A DNA stretch of 64,000 nucleotides from Gordonibacter sp. An230 (GCF_002159915.1 NZ_NFJP01000005.1:106891-170890); one strand, 5' to 3'; numbered from the stretch's first letter, positions 33,536 through 42,764 are shown. Numbers and translations are program-made. Notes: a model not told the origin generated them from the letters alone.

Positions 33536-35418
33536 GCGCATCCGGGGTCGCGCGAAGGCGTGGGTGCGCTACGGTCGAAGGCGGGCTTTCAGGAAGCCGA
33601 CGGTTGTCGGAGGCCCGGGAAGCCGAAGCGCCCTCGGCCATCCGATCGCGCGCGTTTCACGCGGCCGTGCTGCTGGCGGGCACGGCGTTTCTGCTGACGG
33701 ACGCCTTTCACGGCAACGTATGGTTCGACGAGAGCTATTCGGTGGCCATCGCGAACCACTCCTTTGCCGACATCTGGCGCATCGGGGCGGGCGATGTCCA
33801 TCCGGTGCTGTTCTATTGGGCGCTCCACGTGCTCAATCTGGTGTTCGGGCAGAACGTGCTGGTGTATCGTCTGTTCACGGTGGCGGGGGCGGTCGCGCTC
33901 GCCTGCTTGGGCTATACGCATCTGAGGCGCGATTTCGGCGCGCGCACGGGCGTTCTGTTCTCGTTCTTCGCGTTGTTCACGCCTTATGTGGCGACGATGG
34001 CCGTCGAGGTGCGCATGTACTCGTGGGCCACATTCGCCGTCACGCTGTGCTGCGTGTACGCCTATCGCATCGCGAGCGTCCTGCGTCGGCGCGGCCCGAT
34101 CGGCATCTGCGCGAGCGCGCAGGGCCTGCGGCTTTGGGAGGGCGTGCCGCGGCGTTGGTGGATCGTACTGTTCGCGTCCGGCTTGGCGAGCGCCTACCTC
34201 CACTATTTTGGTGCGATCACCGCATTTGTGGCGAACGCCCTCCTTCTGTGCTTCCTCCTGGGGCGCGTCGTGCGGCTGCGGCGGGTCGGAGGCGGCGGGG
34301 GCGGGGCTCTCGCTGTGTTTCTCGCAGGCTCGGTCGTGCAGGTGGCGTTGTATACGCCGTGGCTTCTCGTGCTGTTGCAGCAGGCGGGCGTGGTGTCCGA
34401 TTCGTACTGGGCGAACATCGTCTTTCCCACGACGTACATCGAATTGGCCACCTATCCCGTGTTGACGAGCCAGGTTTCCTTCGCGTTGCGCGGGGCGTAC
34501 GGGGAGGGATGGAAGATCGCGCTCGACGTGCTGGCGGTTGCGGCGGCGGCGGTTGCGGCGGCGTTCGCGCTGCGCGCCGCGCGGACGGCTGCGGGTGCTT
34601 GCCGCGTGCGACGCGATGCCTTGGCGCGCGATGACGCGGACGCAGCGAGCCAGGATGCGTCGTCGGCGCGTCCTGGCAAAGACGCGCGTCGCATGCGCTG
34701 CGCGCCGTCCGAGGTTGCGGCGCGTTGGATGCGCCGTGCGGCTTCGTGGGCCGTGTCGGATGCCGTGCTGCCTGTGCTGCTGGCGCTCGGGGTGTACGTG
34801 GGCGTCTACGGCATCGCCTGGGCGGCCTCTTTCGCCTTGGACTCCCTCATCTTGTACTATCGCTACCTGTTCGTGGCCATCGGACCTCTGCTGTTCGCGT
34901 GCGCGGGTGCGCTCGCGAGGGTGCGAAGCCGCGCGCTTGTTGGGGCGGCGTGTGCCGTTTTGCTGGGAGTGTCCGTCGTCCACCAAGCGCTTTCGGTGAT
35001 GGACAGCTACGACGAACGCAACGGCGAGCCCCTTTCTTGCTTGGAGGAGCAGGTTGAAGAGCTTGTCGAAGAGCAAGGGTCCGCGCCTTTGGTCGCTTCC
35101 TCGGACATCGGCTTTCAGGGCGTGGCCGCGGTCGCACTTCCCTCGATCTCCCAAACTTATCTGGATTGGCAGAAGGGGAACTGGGGATTGGCGTACGAGG
35201 CGTACGCCCCCGTGCTGACGAGCAAGAAATCGTGGGAGCTCATCTTCGAGGATTTCCACGGTCGTTTCATCGCGCTTGGCCAGGCGCAGGGGGAAGGCTT
35301 GCCGCGCGATGTGGCCGACTTGGCCCAGAAGGACGGATTCTCCCTGATCGAATCGCAGACGTTCTATCGCCCTTATGAGCGCACTTGGTTCACCGTGGCC
35401 GTGATGGACAAGGCGTGA
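33532..35418 (+). CDS. GT39-like membrane glycosyltransferase
   Basis: A 628-residue polytopic protein of the GT-C fold. The first external loop carries WFDESYSVAIANHSF, with the Asp-Glu expected for lipid-phosphate-sugar-dependent transferases, and GDVHPVLFYW follows. About 11 helices are interrupted by a poorly conserved Arg/Ala-rich stretch near residues 345-400. Coupled to the GtrB-like gene, it probably uses the lipid-linked sugar made there to modify a surface glycan or protein. The acceptor is unknown. Confidence 0.82.
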   Translation: MSASGVARRRGCATVEGGLSGSRRLSEAREAEAPSAIRSRAFHAAVLLAGTAFLLTDAFHGNVWFDESYSVAIANHSFADIWRIGAGDVHPVLFYWALHVLNLVFGQNVLVYRLFTVAGAVALACLGYTHLRRDFGARTGVLFSFFALFTPYVATMAVEVRMYSWATFAVTLCCVYAYRIASVLRRRGPIGICASAQGLRLWEGVPRRWWIVLFASGLASAYLHYFGAITAFVANALLLCFLLGRVVRLRRVGGGGGGALAVFLAGSVVQVALYTPWLLVLLQQAGVVSDSYWANIVFPTTYIELATYPVLTSQVSFALRGAYGEGWKIALDVLAVAAAAVAAAFALRAARTAAGACRVRRDALARDDADAASQDASSARPGKDARRMRCAPSEVAARWMRRAASWAVSDAVLPVLLALGVYVGVYGIAWAASFALDSLILYYRYLFVAIGPLLFACAGALARVRSRALVGAACAVLLGVSVVHQALSVMDSYDERNGEPLSCLEEQVEELVEEQGSAPLVASSDIGFQGVAAVALPSISQTYLDWQKGNWGLAYEAYAPVLTSKKSWELIFEDFHGRFIALGQAQGEGLPRDVADLAQKDGFSLIESQTFYRPYERTWFTVAVMDKA

Positions 35419-35625
35419 GGTCGAGGCCGCAGGGCGCCGGTGGGCGGGGAGCGTCTGCGGCGTGCTCGTCGCGGGGGCGACGGGGCTGTGGGAGCGCGCG
35501 GGGGCGACGGGGCTGCGGCGGCGGTGCGGTTCTCTCATGGACGCGTGCGGGGCGGTGGCGAGGCGCCGCCCCGCGCTAGTTGGGACTTGCGCGCTCTCCG
35601 AACGGTTCGGTCGGCGGAGCTTTGG

Positions 35626-35674
35626 CGGCTCGGCGGGCGGGATGCCGCCCGCCGAGCCGTGCGTGCGCTATAAT
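35626..35674 (+). promoter_or_regulatory. Perfect hairpin next to the ABC-F promoter
   Basis: Arms 35626-35640 and 35645-35659 form a perfect 15-bp stem (CGGCTCGGCGGGCGG and complement) with a GATG loop. A consensus TATAAT follows at 35669-35674, and the start codon is 35 bp further on. The hairpin covers where the -35 box would be; no T run follows. Confidence 0.6.
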
Positions 35675-35709
35675 CGCCTGCGGACGATGACGGCGAAGAA
35701 CGGAGCGGC

Positions 35710-37560
35710 ATGGCGTTTCTTCTGGGATGCGAGAAAGTGCGGGTTGAGTTCCCCACGAAGACGGTGTTCGAGAGCGTGTCGCTCGGCGTAGACGAAGGCG
35801 ACCGTATCGGCATCGTGGGACGCAACGGCGATGGCAAGTCCACCTTGCTCAATCTTCTGGCAGGCAGACTCGAGCCTGACGAGGGACGTGTTCTGAGAAA
35901 TGGCGCCGTGCGTGTTGGCGTGTTGGGGCAATTCGACGATCTGAACGACGATGCCACGGTTGGCGAGGCCGTCGTGGGTGATCGGCTCGAGTACGAGTGG
36001 GCGGGCGACGCGCGTATCCGCGACATCATCGCCGGGCTGGCTTCCGACATTCCCTGGGATGCGCGGGTGGGAGCGTTGTCGGGCGGTCAGCGGCGGCGCG
36101 TGGATCTCGTGCGGCTGCTCATCGACGATTGGGATATGCTTGCGCTCGACGAGCCGACGAATCATCTCGACGTGCGCGCCATTGCGTGGCTGGCGGAGCA
36201 TCTGAAGGGTCGTTGGAGGCAGGGGGCGGGGGCGCTCCTCGTGGTCACGCACGACCGCTGGTTCCTCGACGAGGTGTGTTTGCGCATGTGGGAGGTGCAC
36301 GACCGCGCGGTCGAGCCGTTCGAAGGAGGCTTCTCGGCCTACATCATGCAGCGCGTGGAGCGCGACCGCTTGGCGGCTCTCGCCGAGCAGAAGCGTCAAA
36401 ACGAGCTGCGCCGCGAGCTGGCCTGGCTCTCGCGCGGAGCGCGGGCGCGCGCGACGAAGCCGAAGTTCCACGTGGCCGCCGCCCAGGCGCTCATCGCCGA
36501 CGTGCCGCCCTTGCGCGACGAGCTGGCCCTCAAGCGCATGGCCATGGCGCGTCTTGGCAAGCAGGTGGTGGACCTCGAGCACGTCACGGTGCGGTTCGAG
36601 GGCGAGGACGGCTCGGTGCGCACGGTGCTTGACGACGTGGACTGGATCGTCGGCCCGGGCGACCGCTTCGGCATCGTCGGCGGCAACGGCGCGGGGAAGA
36701 CCACGCTTCTGCGCGTGATCCAAGGCTTGCAGAAGCCGAGCGCGGGGCGCGTGAAGATCGGCCAGACCGTGCGCTTCGCCGTGCTGTCGCAGCATCTCGA
36801 CGGCCTGTCCGATGTGGGCGGCGACCGCGTGCGGCAGGTGATCGGACGCTACAGCCGCCGCACGATGCTCGACGGCAAGGAGATGACGCCCGCGCAGCTG
36901 CTCGAGAAGCTGGGGTTCTCGCGCGCCGACCTCAACGAGCCGGTGCGCGATTTGTCGGGCGGGCAGAGGCGCCGGTTGGCGCTCATGCTCATCTTGCTGG
37001 ACGAGCCGAACGTGCTCGTCCTCGATGAGCCGGGAAACGATCTGGACACCGACATGCTGGCCGTGGTGGAGGACCTGCTGGATGGTTGGCCCGGCACGCT
37101 GCTTTTGGTCACGCATGACCGCTACCTCATGGAGCGCGTCACCGACCATCAATTCGCCCTCATCGACGGCAAGCTGCGCCATCTTCCGGGCGGGGTCGAG
37201 GAGTATTTGGAGCTGAGTTCCCGTCCCTTCGCCACTGCGGCGGGCGGTCCTGTCGGCCAGCGCGTTGCGCGCCCCGGGGCCTCGAATCCCTCTGGAGCGG
37301 GAACGCCGGCCGAAACCGCCCGGGCCGCCAAACTCTCCGGCGGCGAGCAGCGCGCGCTGCGCAAGCTCATGCAGTCAAACGAGCGAAAGACGGGCACGCT
37401 GCGCGGCAAGATCAACGACGTTCGCGCACAGATGGCTGATGCCGATCCCACCGACTTCACCGTTCTCGGCGACCTTCAATCCCAGGTGGACGATTTGCAG
37501 CGTCAGATCGACGCGTTGGAGGAGGAGTGGCTCGAGGCTGCCGAGAAGCTGGGAGAGTGA
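35710..37560 (+). CDS. ABC-F ATPase (Uup-type)
   Basis: A 616-residue soluble protein with two ABC cassettes and no membrane part. Cassette 1: GRNGDGKST, LSGGQRRRVDL, LALDEPTNHLD. Cassette 2: GGNGAGKTT, LSGGQRRRLAL, VLDEPGNDLD. A C-terminal coiled coil (about 545-616) is typical of Uup, which acts on DNA or ribosome structures. Other ABC-F members protect ribosomes or give antibiotic resistance; the tail favours Uup. ATG 35710 follows AACGGAGCGGC. Confidence 0.9.
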   Translation: MAFLLGCEKVRVEFPTKTVFESVSLGVDEGDRIGIVGRNGDGKSTLLNLLAGRLEPDEGRVLRNGAVRVGVLGQFDDLNDDATVGEAVVGDRLEYEWAGDARIRDIIAGLASDIPWDARVGALSGGQRRRVDLVRLLIDDWDMLALDEPTNHLDVRAIAWLAEHLKGRWRQGAGALLVVTHDRWFLDEVCLRMWEVHDRAVEPFEGGFSAYIMQRVERDRLAALAEQKRQNELRRELAWLSRGARARATKPKFHVAAAQALIADVPPLRDELALKRMAMARLGKQVVDLEHVTVRFEGEDGSVRTVLDDVDWIVGPGDRFGIVGGNGAGKTTLLRVIQGLQKPSAGRVKIGQTVRFAVLSQHLDGLSDVGGDRVRQVIGRYSRRTMLDGKEMTPAQLLEKLGFSRADLNEPVRDLSGGQRRRLALMLILLDEPNVLVLDEPGNDLDTDMLAVVEDLLDGWPGTLLLVTHDRYLMERVTDHQFALIDGKLRHLPGGVEEYLELSSRPFATAAGGPVGQRVARPGASNPSGAGTPAETARAAKLSGGEQRALRKLMQSNERKTGTLRGKINDVRAQMADADPTDFTVLGDLQSQVDDLQRQIDALEEEWLEAAEKLGE

Positions 37561-37662
37561 GCGGCGGGCGGCCGGATGCCGAAGGGCGGGCATGCGGTTT
37601 GCGCATTCCGGTTGGGAGACATCGCGCTTCGAGAAACTGCTTGCGAGGTTCTTGTTGAGGGC

Positions 37663-37730
37663 GCCCTTCCATTGCGCCCGCTGAAAGGCTTGCATGCGCG
37701 TAGGTAGTTTTGCGGGCGCAATGGAAGGGC
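37663..37730. repeat. 19-bp inverted repeat, 30-bp loop
   Basis: Arms 37663-37681 and 37712-37730 are perfectly complementary (GCCCTTCCATTGCGCCCGC). The right arm runs into the first unit of the 13-bp tandem repeat. It lies about 100 bp after the ABC-F stop and might act as a transcript-end hairpin. Confidence 0.8.
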
Positions 37731-37800
37731 CGCCGGGAAGGGCCGCCGGGAAGGGCCGCCGGGAAGGGCCGCCGGGAAGGGCCGCCGGGAAGGGCCGCCG
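37723..37800. repeat. Six perfect tandem copies of a 13-bp repeat
   Basis: GGAAGGGCCGCCG is repeated six times without a mismatch over 78 bp. 13 is not a multiple of 3, so the array is unlikely to be coding. Confidence 0.95.
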
Positions 37801-37834
37801 CTGCCAATTCCTGGCTCAATGGTTCTGCCCAGCG

Positions 37835-37970
37835 TTTTGGCACGAATTTCGACCTGTGGCAATAGATCGGATGATTGAAAAAAGCTGACCTGCGGTTTTG
37901 AAAAGAGGTAGCTGGAAATCGACTCAAAAACCCTCCGAATCGTTGCCACAGGTTCAATTTTGTGCCAAAA
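37835..37970. repeat. 136-bp element with 28-bp inverted ends
   Basis: Ends 37835-37862 and 37943-37970 are inverted copies, identical at 24 of 28 positions (TTTTGGCAC... and ACCTGTGGCAA shared). The interior is AT-richer than the surroundings and carries no gene. It resembles a small MITE-like or hairpin element. Confidence 0.65.
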
Positions 37971-38016
37971 TGCACGTTCTCCGTCGCAATACCGCCATTG
38001 GCATAGGCTGGGCTGG

Positions 38017-38124
38017 CTCGCCGCGCAAGGCTCCGCCGACGTTTCGAAGGACTCCATTTGTTGGGCAGGGAGGGAGTCCGAAACACCCGATAGGAGGAGG
38101 TTCGGCTTGGGGCTAGGCGAACGC
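38017..38124. repeat. Hairpin repeat, copy 1 (pairs with 49588-49693)
   Basis: Contains the stem GTTTCGAAGGACTCC (38041-38055) / GGAGTCCGAAAC (38073-38084). A related block at 49588-49693 has the same order (GCGCAAGGC, stem, loop rich in G, stem, CGAACGC) with different but still pairing stem bases. Confidence 0.5.
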
Positions 38125-38495
38125 ATATTCATGCCAACGGTGATTTAGCAGAGGGGTGCTTTCTTTTCCGCTAAGCCGCCGTTGGCGTGAGCCGATCCAA
38201 CCTGCCGCATGCAGCTTCGACGGCACGGCATGGGTTTCATCCGCCGGAAGGCTTCCGCAACACCCGGCCGCAGAGCTTGGGCTCAATACCCAGCGGACGC
38301 GAACTCGTGTCGGTCATGGCTTGGCAGAGGCATGCTTCCCATCCAAACGAAGCGGGCAGGGATTTTAGGTGCTTTTTGCTTCTGTGTGCCGGAGGGAGCT
38401 GTGGAAAGAGCTTCCATTGCGGTCGTCGGGGGCATCCGTGCTGGCAGGTTTTCTGCGGGAGCAAGGGGGTTCCGAGGCTGCCGAGGAAAGGTGTC

Positions 38496-38922
38496 GGAAC
38501 TCGCTGTTTTTCGAACGCGAGGCGGTCACTGGGGTTCCCCGCCCTGCGGGTGCCGGAGTCAGGAAGAGGCGACGGGCGAATGTCTCGAAGGACTGGGCTG
38601 TCGAAGCTCGCCGTCATGAGGACGCAAGGGGGCTGCAGGGAGCTCGCTGTCCTGAGGATGCGGGAAGAGTCCGCCAGGACGTCCCTTTCCTGCGGATACG
38701 GGGAGGGGGCTGCCGGAGCTCGCCGTTCCGCGAACGCGAGGGGGTCGCCGGGGCTTTCCGCCCTGCGGGTGCCGGGAGCCCTCACGACGCTCGGGGTCAA
38801 CGCCGTGGGTGCGTCGGTCGCCGGGGCTTTCCGCCCTGCGGGTGTCGGGATGCCCTTGATCGGCTCGCCCTCCTCGTTCAGGCATTGGGTCGCCGGGGCT
38901 TTCCGCCTTGTGAAGGTCGGGA
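38496..38922. repeat. Degenerate tandem array with a period of about 73 bp
   Basis: The block GGTCGCCGGGGCTTTCCG plus CCCTGCGGGTG occurs at 38743-38777 and 38816-38850. A weaker copy is at 38888-38922 and a diverged copy at 38524-38558, exactly three periods earlier. Weak units can be traced between them. The gap between the ABC-F gene and the LuxR gene at 39007 holds no supported gene. Confidence 0.6.
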
Positions 38923-39006
38923 TGCCCGCTGTCGCGCAGGGGGCGGCGCGAAAAGGCGCACTCGGCTGATTTTCCGTGTGGGAACCTGCTATGATATGAT
39001 TTCGCT

Positions 39007-40665
39007 ATGATCGAAGGGGAGAAAAGGGGAGGCGGCGCTTGCGTGCCCGCTGTTGACCGGTATCTTCATACCGGTTCGCTCGCGGCGTTCAAGGCGACGT
39101 TCCTCTCTGGTTTGAGCCTCGCCTTCTTCGGGATCGGGCTCTACCGTCTCTGGTACCAGTTCAACTTCTACAACCTGCACTTTTCCGCGGATATGGGCAT
39201 GGTGACGGTGGGCGCGAACATCGCCCGCGTGGCCGTGATGGCGCTGCTCGTGTTGCTCGCGCATCGGAACGGCTTCTCGCGGGCGACGCGGGGCGTGTTC
39301 GCGTGGTCGGGTTTTGTGCTGATGACGGCTTCGAGCGTGCTGTACCTGATCGATCTTTTCTTCAACACGGCTGATTTCGAGGCGCTGCGCGTGGTGGTAG
39401 GCGGCGTGGGGCTTGTCGGAGGCGAGGTCATCTGGGTGTTTTTCCTCGAACGGCTCAGGCCCGGCGAGGCGTTTTTCTATGCGGCGGGCGGGCTGGCGCT
39501 CTCGTGCGCGCTGTCGCTTGCGATGGGGTATCTGGATCCCGCCGTCTCGGGCATGGTCAACCTGTTCGTGCCGGCTCTGTCGGTGTTCGCCTACTGGCAG
39601 GCCATGGCGCGGCTCGACGAGCGAGGGAGCGCCGGGGAGGGAGCGGGCAAGGCTCCGGGCGCGGATACGCTGTACGAGCAGGATCCGCTGCGGCGCGGCG
39701 TGGCGCAGACGCTGGCCGCGTTCTTCCTGTACGCGTTTTTGCTGGGCATGGCGCTGGGGTATCCCGACGGGCGCGAGCGCGAGTTGTCGCAGGCTGTGCG
39801 CTCGATTCACCAGGTGCTGGTCGTGGCACTGGTTGCGCTTGTCGTGTGGCTCGTGCTGGTGCGGGGGCGTTCGTTTCGGCTCTCGGGGTACTGGCTGTTC
39901 CAGAACGCGCTCATGATGGCGAGCATCTGCTTTCTCATGAGCGGACAGGCCGGCTCGGAGGAAGCGAGCGCGTTTCTGCTCACCAACGCGGTGACCTGCT
40001 TCTATATTCCCCTCGTGTTCTTCTCTTATTGCATCGGACGCCACGTGCTCCAGCCCACGACGATCGTGTACGCGGTGGCGTACGGCGGCTCGCTTCTGTG
40101 CATGGCCGCGGGGCGCATCGTGGTGTATGCGGTGGGGCCTGCGCTCGACCACGGCCTGTGGCTGCTCATCGCGATGGCTATCGTGGCTTTGGTGGAGGCG
40201 ACGCTCGTCATGCGCCCGCGTTTCATGGGGGATTGGCCGGTCGGGTTCGAGCTGTGCCGCGGCGCGTCTGAAACTGCGAGGGACGATGCCTTCGAAGGGG
40301 AGGGGGAGGCCGAGGGCGCAGATGCGCGTGCGACCGGAAGCGGGCGCACCGTCGAAAGCGCGGGTGCAGCCGCTTGCGGGCGAGGCCCTGCGAGTCCGGT
40401 TGAGGCCTTCGCACAGCGGTTCGGCCTGAGCGAAACCGAGGAGGCCATCGTGTCGCTCATCGCGCAGGGACGCAGCCGCGCCTTCATCGCTCGGGCGCTC
40501 AGCTATTCGGAGAACACCATCAGGAACTACACGAGGACGGTGTACCGCAAGGCGCAGGTCCACTCCAAGCAGGAGCTGCTCGACAAAGTGGCCGAGGCCC
40601 ACGGCGAAGGCGCGGGCCTCGGCAGGGAAGGCTCTGCGGGCGCGAAGCCTGACGGCTCGAGCTAG
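39007..40665 (+). CDS. Membrane LuxR-family regulator, module 3
   Basis: A 552-residue regulator with about 12 hydrophobic segments (residues 22-390), a charged linker and a C-terminal LuxR helix-turn-helix (LSETEEAIVSLIAQGRS then SENTIRNYTRTVYRKAQVHS). It is convergent with the FMN/FAD reductase gene 74 bp downstream, its likely target. No ribosome-binding site precedes ATG 39007, and two overlapping TATGAT boxes end 7-11 bp before it, suggesting a leaderless mRNA. Confidence 0.88.
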   Translation: MIEGEKRGGGACVPAVDRYLHTGSLAAFKATFLSGLSLAFFGIGLYRLWYQFNFYNLHFSADMGMVTVGANIARVAVMALLVLLAHRNGFSRATRGVFAWSGFVLMTASSVLYLIDLFFNTADFEALRVVVGGVGLVGGEVIWVFFLERLRPGEAFFYAAGGLALSCALSLAMGYLDPAVSGMVNLFVPALSVFAYWQAMARLDERGSAGEGAGKAPGADTLYEQDPLRRGVAQTLAAFFLYAFLLGMALGYPDGRERELSQAVRSIHQVLVVALVALVVWLVLVRGRSFRLSGYWLFQNALMMASICFLMSGQAGSEEASAFLLTNAVTCFYIPLVFFSYCIGRHVLQPTTIVYAVAYGGSLLCMAAGRIVVYAVGPALDHGLWLLIAMAIVALVEATLVMRPRFMGDWPVGFELCRGASETARDDAFEGEGEAEGADARATGSGRTVESAGAAACGRGPASPVEAFAQRFGLSETEEAIVSLIAQGRSRAFIARALSYSENTIRNYTRTVYRKAQVHSKQELLDKVAEAHGEGAGLGREGSAGAKPDGSS

Positions 40666-40739
40666 GCATGCTCGGGCCAGAGTTTGCTCGGGTCAGGCGA
40701 GGCTCGGATTAGAAGCTGCTCGGGCCAAGCGTGCTCGGG

Positions 40740-42662
40740 CTAAGCCCCGGCGTTTCGAGCCGCCTGCGCGCCGGCGTTGCGACCGAAAGTGATGCAGTCG
40801 GCGATGGCGTTGCCGCCGAGGCGGTTGCTGCCATGGATGCCGCCGGTGCATTCGCCGCATGCGTAGAGGCCGGGGATGGCCTGCCCGTTCGCATCGAGGG
40901 CCTGCGACGAGACGTTGACGCGGATGCCTCCCATGGTGTGGTGGACCGTCGGCACCTTGCGGCATGCGTACCAGGGGCCTTCGGTCATCTGCTCGTCGGC
41001 CGTGTTGTTGGCCGTGAATCCGAAGGGGTCTTCGATCTCGCCTGCGACCACCTGGTTGTAGCCGTCGATGGAGGCTTGCAGCTTCGCGGCGTCCATCTCG
41101 GTTTGCTGCGCGAGATCCTCGATGGTCTCGCCCTTCACGATATGGCCGAGCGCCAGCATGTTCTCGATGGTGGCGCCGTTGGAGTCGGGTTCGGTCTCAG
41201 AGGGGTAGCGCACTTTGTTGACGACGATCCAGTACGTGGAGTCGGGCTGTGCGAAGATGGCCTTGCACAGCGTGTCGCGCTCGGCGCCCTCGTTGACGAA
41301 GCGCTCGCCGTCCTTGTTCACGAACACGCGATTGCGGCCCGAGGTGCGGATGTCCTCCATAAGACCGGTGCCGGGAGTGCCGCATGGATGCAATTGGATG
41401 TCTGACAGGCCGATGAGCTGGGCTCCCGCTTTCTCGGCGAGCTTGAGGCCCTCGCCTTGCGCGCAGGGTTTGATGTTCGTGCAGCCGATGGAGTCGTCTA
41501 GCTTCACGTCGGCCCACACCCCGTCGTTGACCTGCTGACGGTACTCGACGTTGGCGCCGAACCCGCCCGTGGCGATGACGACCGACTTCGCGTTCACGGC
41601 CACGTTCTGGCTGCCGCGGTGCACGGCCTTCACGCCGGTCACCGTGCCGCTGTCGAGGGCGAGTTCCGTGGCCCGCGTCTCGTGCAGGACGGTGATCTGG
41701 TCGGGATGCTCCTCGATGAACGCCTCGAAGGAGCGGATGTAGGTGTTGCCCGACGGCGTGGCGGGGTAGTGGCTGCGCTCGCCGAGCGATCCGGTGGCCG
41801 ACCCCACCTCCTCTTTGAACTCCACGCCGAGCGATTCGAGCCAGTGAACCGAGTCGAGGGCGTTGTCGGTGAGGTAGTGGATGAGCTCGGGCGTGCCCTG
41901 CTCGTGACCGCCTTCGTACGTGGTCTGGTAGAACTGCTCGATGGAGTCCTCGATGCCCTGCTTCTGCTGGCGCTCGGGGTCGACCGCGTTGAGCGCTCCT
42001 TCCGAGACGTTCGTCGAGCCGCCCGTGATGCCGCATTTCTCCACCACGACCACCTGGGCGCCTGCTTGGGCGGCGGCGATGGCCGCCGTGAGCCCCGCGC
42101 CGCCGGCCCCGATGACGCACACGTCGGCATCGTAGGACGCCTCTACGCTGTCGTCGGGTCCGGGGGCGGCCTCGAGCGCGTCTGCGGCGCCCGCCTGCTC
42201 GGCGCAGTCCTTCACGCCCTGTTGCAGGCACATGCTGGACAGCGTGGCGCCGGTGACCGAGTCGATGTCGAGCGTTTGGTACTCGATGATCTGGTTCGAA
42301 AGCGTCTCAAGCGCCGAGGCACCCACACCGAGCGATTCCTGGCTCGTGGCGGTGTCGATGGCGGTGACGGCGCTTTCCGAGAACGTCACGTCGATGGTGA
42401 ACGGGGCGTTGTGGCCGGTGACGTTGGCGGTGTACGTGCCCGCCTTCCAACCCTGCGCTGTGCCGTTCGCGCCCGATCCCGCGCTCGGCGACGCGCATCC
42501 TGCGAGGCCGAAGCCCATAGCGGAGCCGCAGACGCCGATGAATGCCGCGCCCTCCAAGAACGTCCGTCGGGTGACGCCGCCTCGCTGGAACAGCGCCGCG
42601 CCGCTTGCGGCACCGTGCTTCGCGACCGCCTCGAGTGCGTCGCTGTGGTGAGAATCCCTCAT
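40740..42662 (-). CDS. Tat-exported FMN/FAD reductase of the fumarate/urocanate reductase type, module 3
   Basis: A 640-residue lipoprotein-like flavoenzyme. TRRTF at 31-35 is the twin-arginine motif; LAGC at 53-56 is a lipobox. An FMN-binding domain (about 70-155) has the covalent attachment motif SVTGAT ending at Thr140. FAD binding starts at VCVIGAGGAG (181). All catalytic positions of the flavocytochrome c fumarate reductase family are present: His425, Arg462 (NEGAERD), His574/575 (HHTMGG) and Arg614 (NRLGGNA). It should reduce an alpha,beta-unsaturated carboxylate such as fumarate, urocanate or a cinnamate. ATG 42662 follows GAAGGAGGGA. Confidence 0.9.
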   Translation of the reverse strand: MRDSHHSDALEAVAKHGAASGAALFQRGGVTRRTFLEGAAFIGVCGSAMGFGLAGCASPSAGSGANGTAQGWKAGTYTANVTGHNAPFTIDVTFSESAVTAIDTATSQESLGVGASALETLSNQIIEYQTLDIDSVTGATLSSMCLQQGVKDCAEQAGAADALEAAPGPDDSVEASYDADVCVIGAGGAGLTAAIAAAQAGAQVVVVEKCGITGGSTNVSEGALNAVDPERQQKQGIEDSIEQFYQTTYEGGHEQGTPELIHYLTDNALDSVHWLESLGVEFKEEVGSATGSLGERSHYPATPSGNTYIRSFEAFIEEHPDQITVLHETRATELALDSGTVTGVKAVHRGSQNVAVNAKSVVIATGGFGANVEYRQQVNDGVWADVKLDDSIGCTNIKPCAQGEGLKLAEKAGAQLIGLSDIQLHPCGTPGTGLMEDIRTSGRNRVFVNKDGERFVNEGAERDTLCKAIFAQPDSTYWIVVNKVRYPSETEPDSNGATIENMLALGHIVKGETIEDLAQQTEMDAAKLQASIDGYNQVVAGEIEDPFGFTANNTADEQMTEGPWYACRKVPTVHHTMGGIRVNVSSQALDANGQAIPGLYACGECTGGIHGSNRLGGNAIADCITFGRNAGAQAARNAGA

Positions 42663-42764
42663 GTGCGATCCCTCCTTCGCCCGCTGCGCTGCGCGCTGTG
42701 CGGGCACTCGGTGTTTCCTACGGCTCGGAATCGTAGGGCTGGGGAGGGTGCGGGGACTAGACGC

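Noticed and set aside
38743..38922. CRISPR-like spacing: three 35-bp repeats with 38- and 37-bp spacers
   Set aside because: The third repeat is already degenerate, similar weaker units continue upstream, part of the spacer sequence is related between units, and no cas genes are present. A decaying tandem repeat explains it better.
38187..38969. Long plus-strand frames across the repeat-rich gap
   Set aside because: The sequence is a 73-bp degenerate repeat; 73 is not a multiple of 3, so the repeats fall in shifting frames and no consistent repeat protein results.
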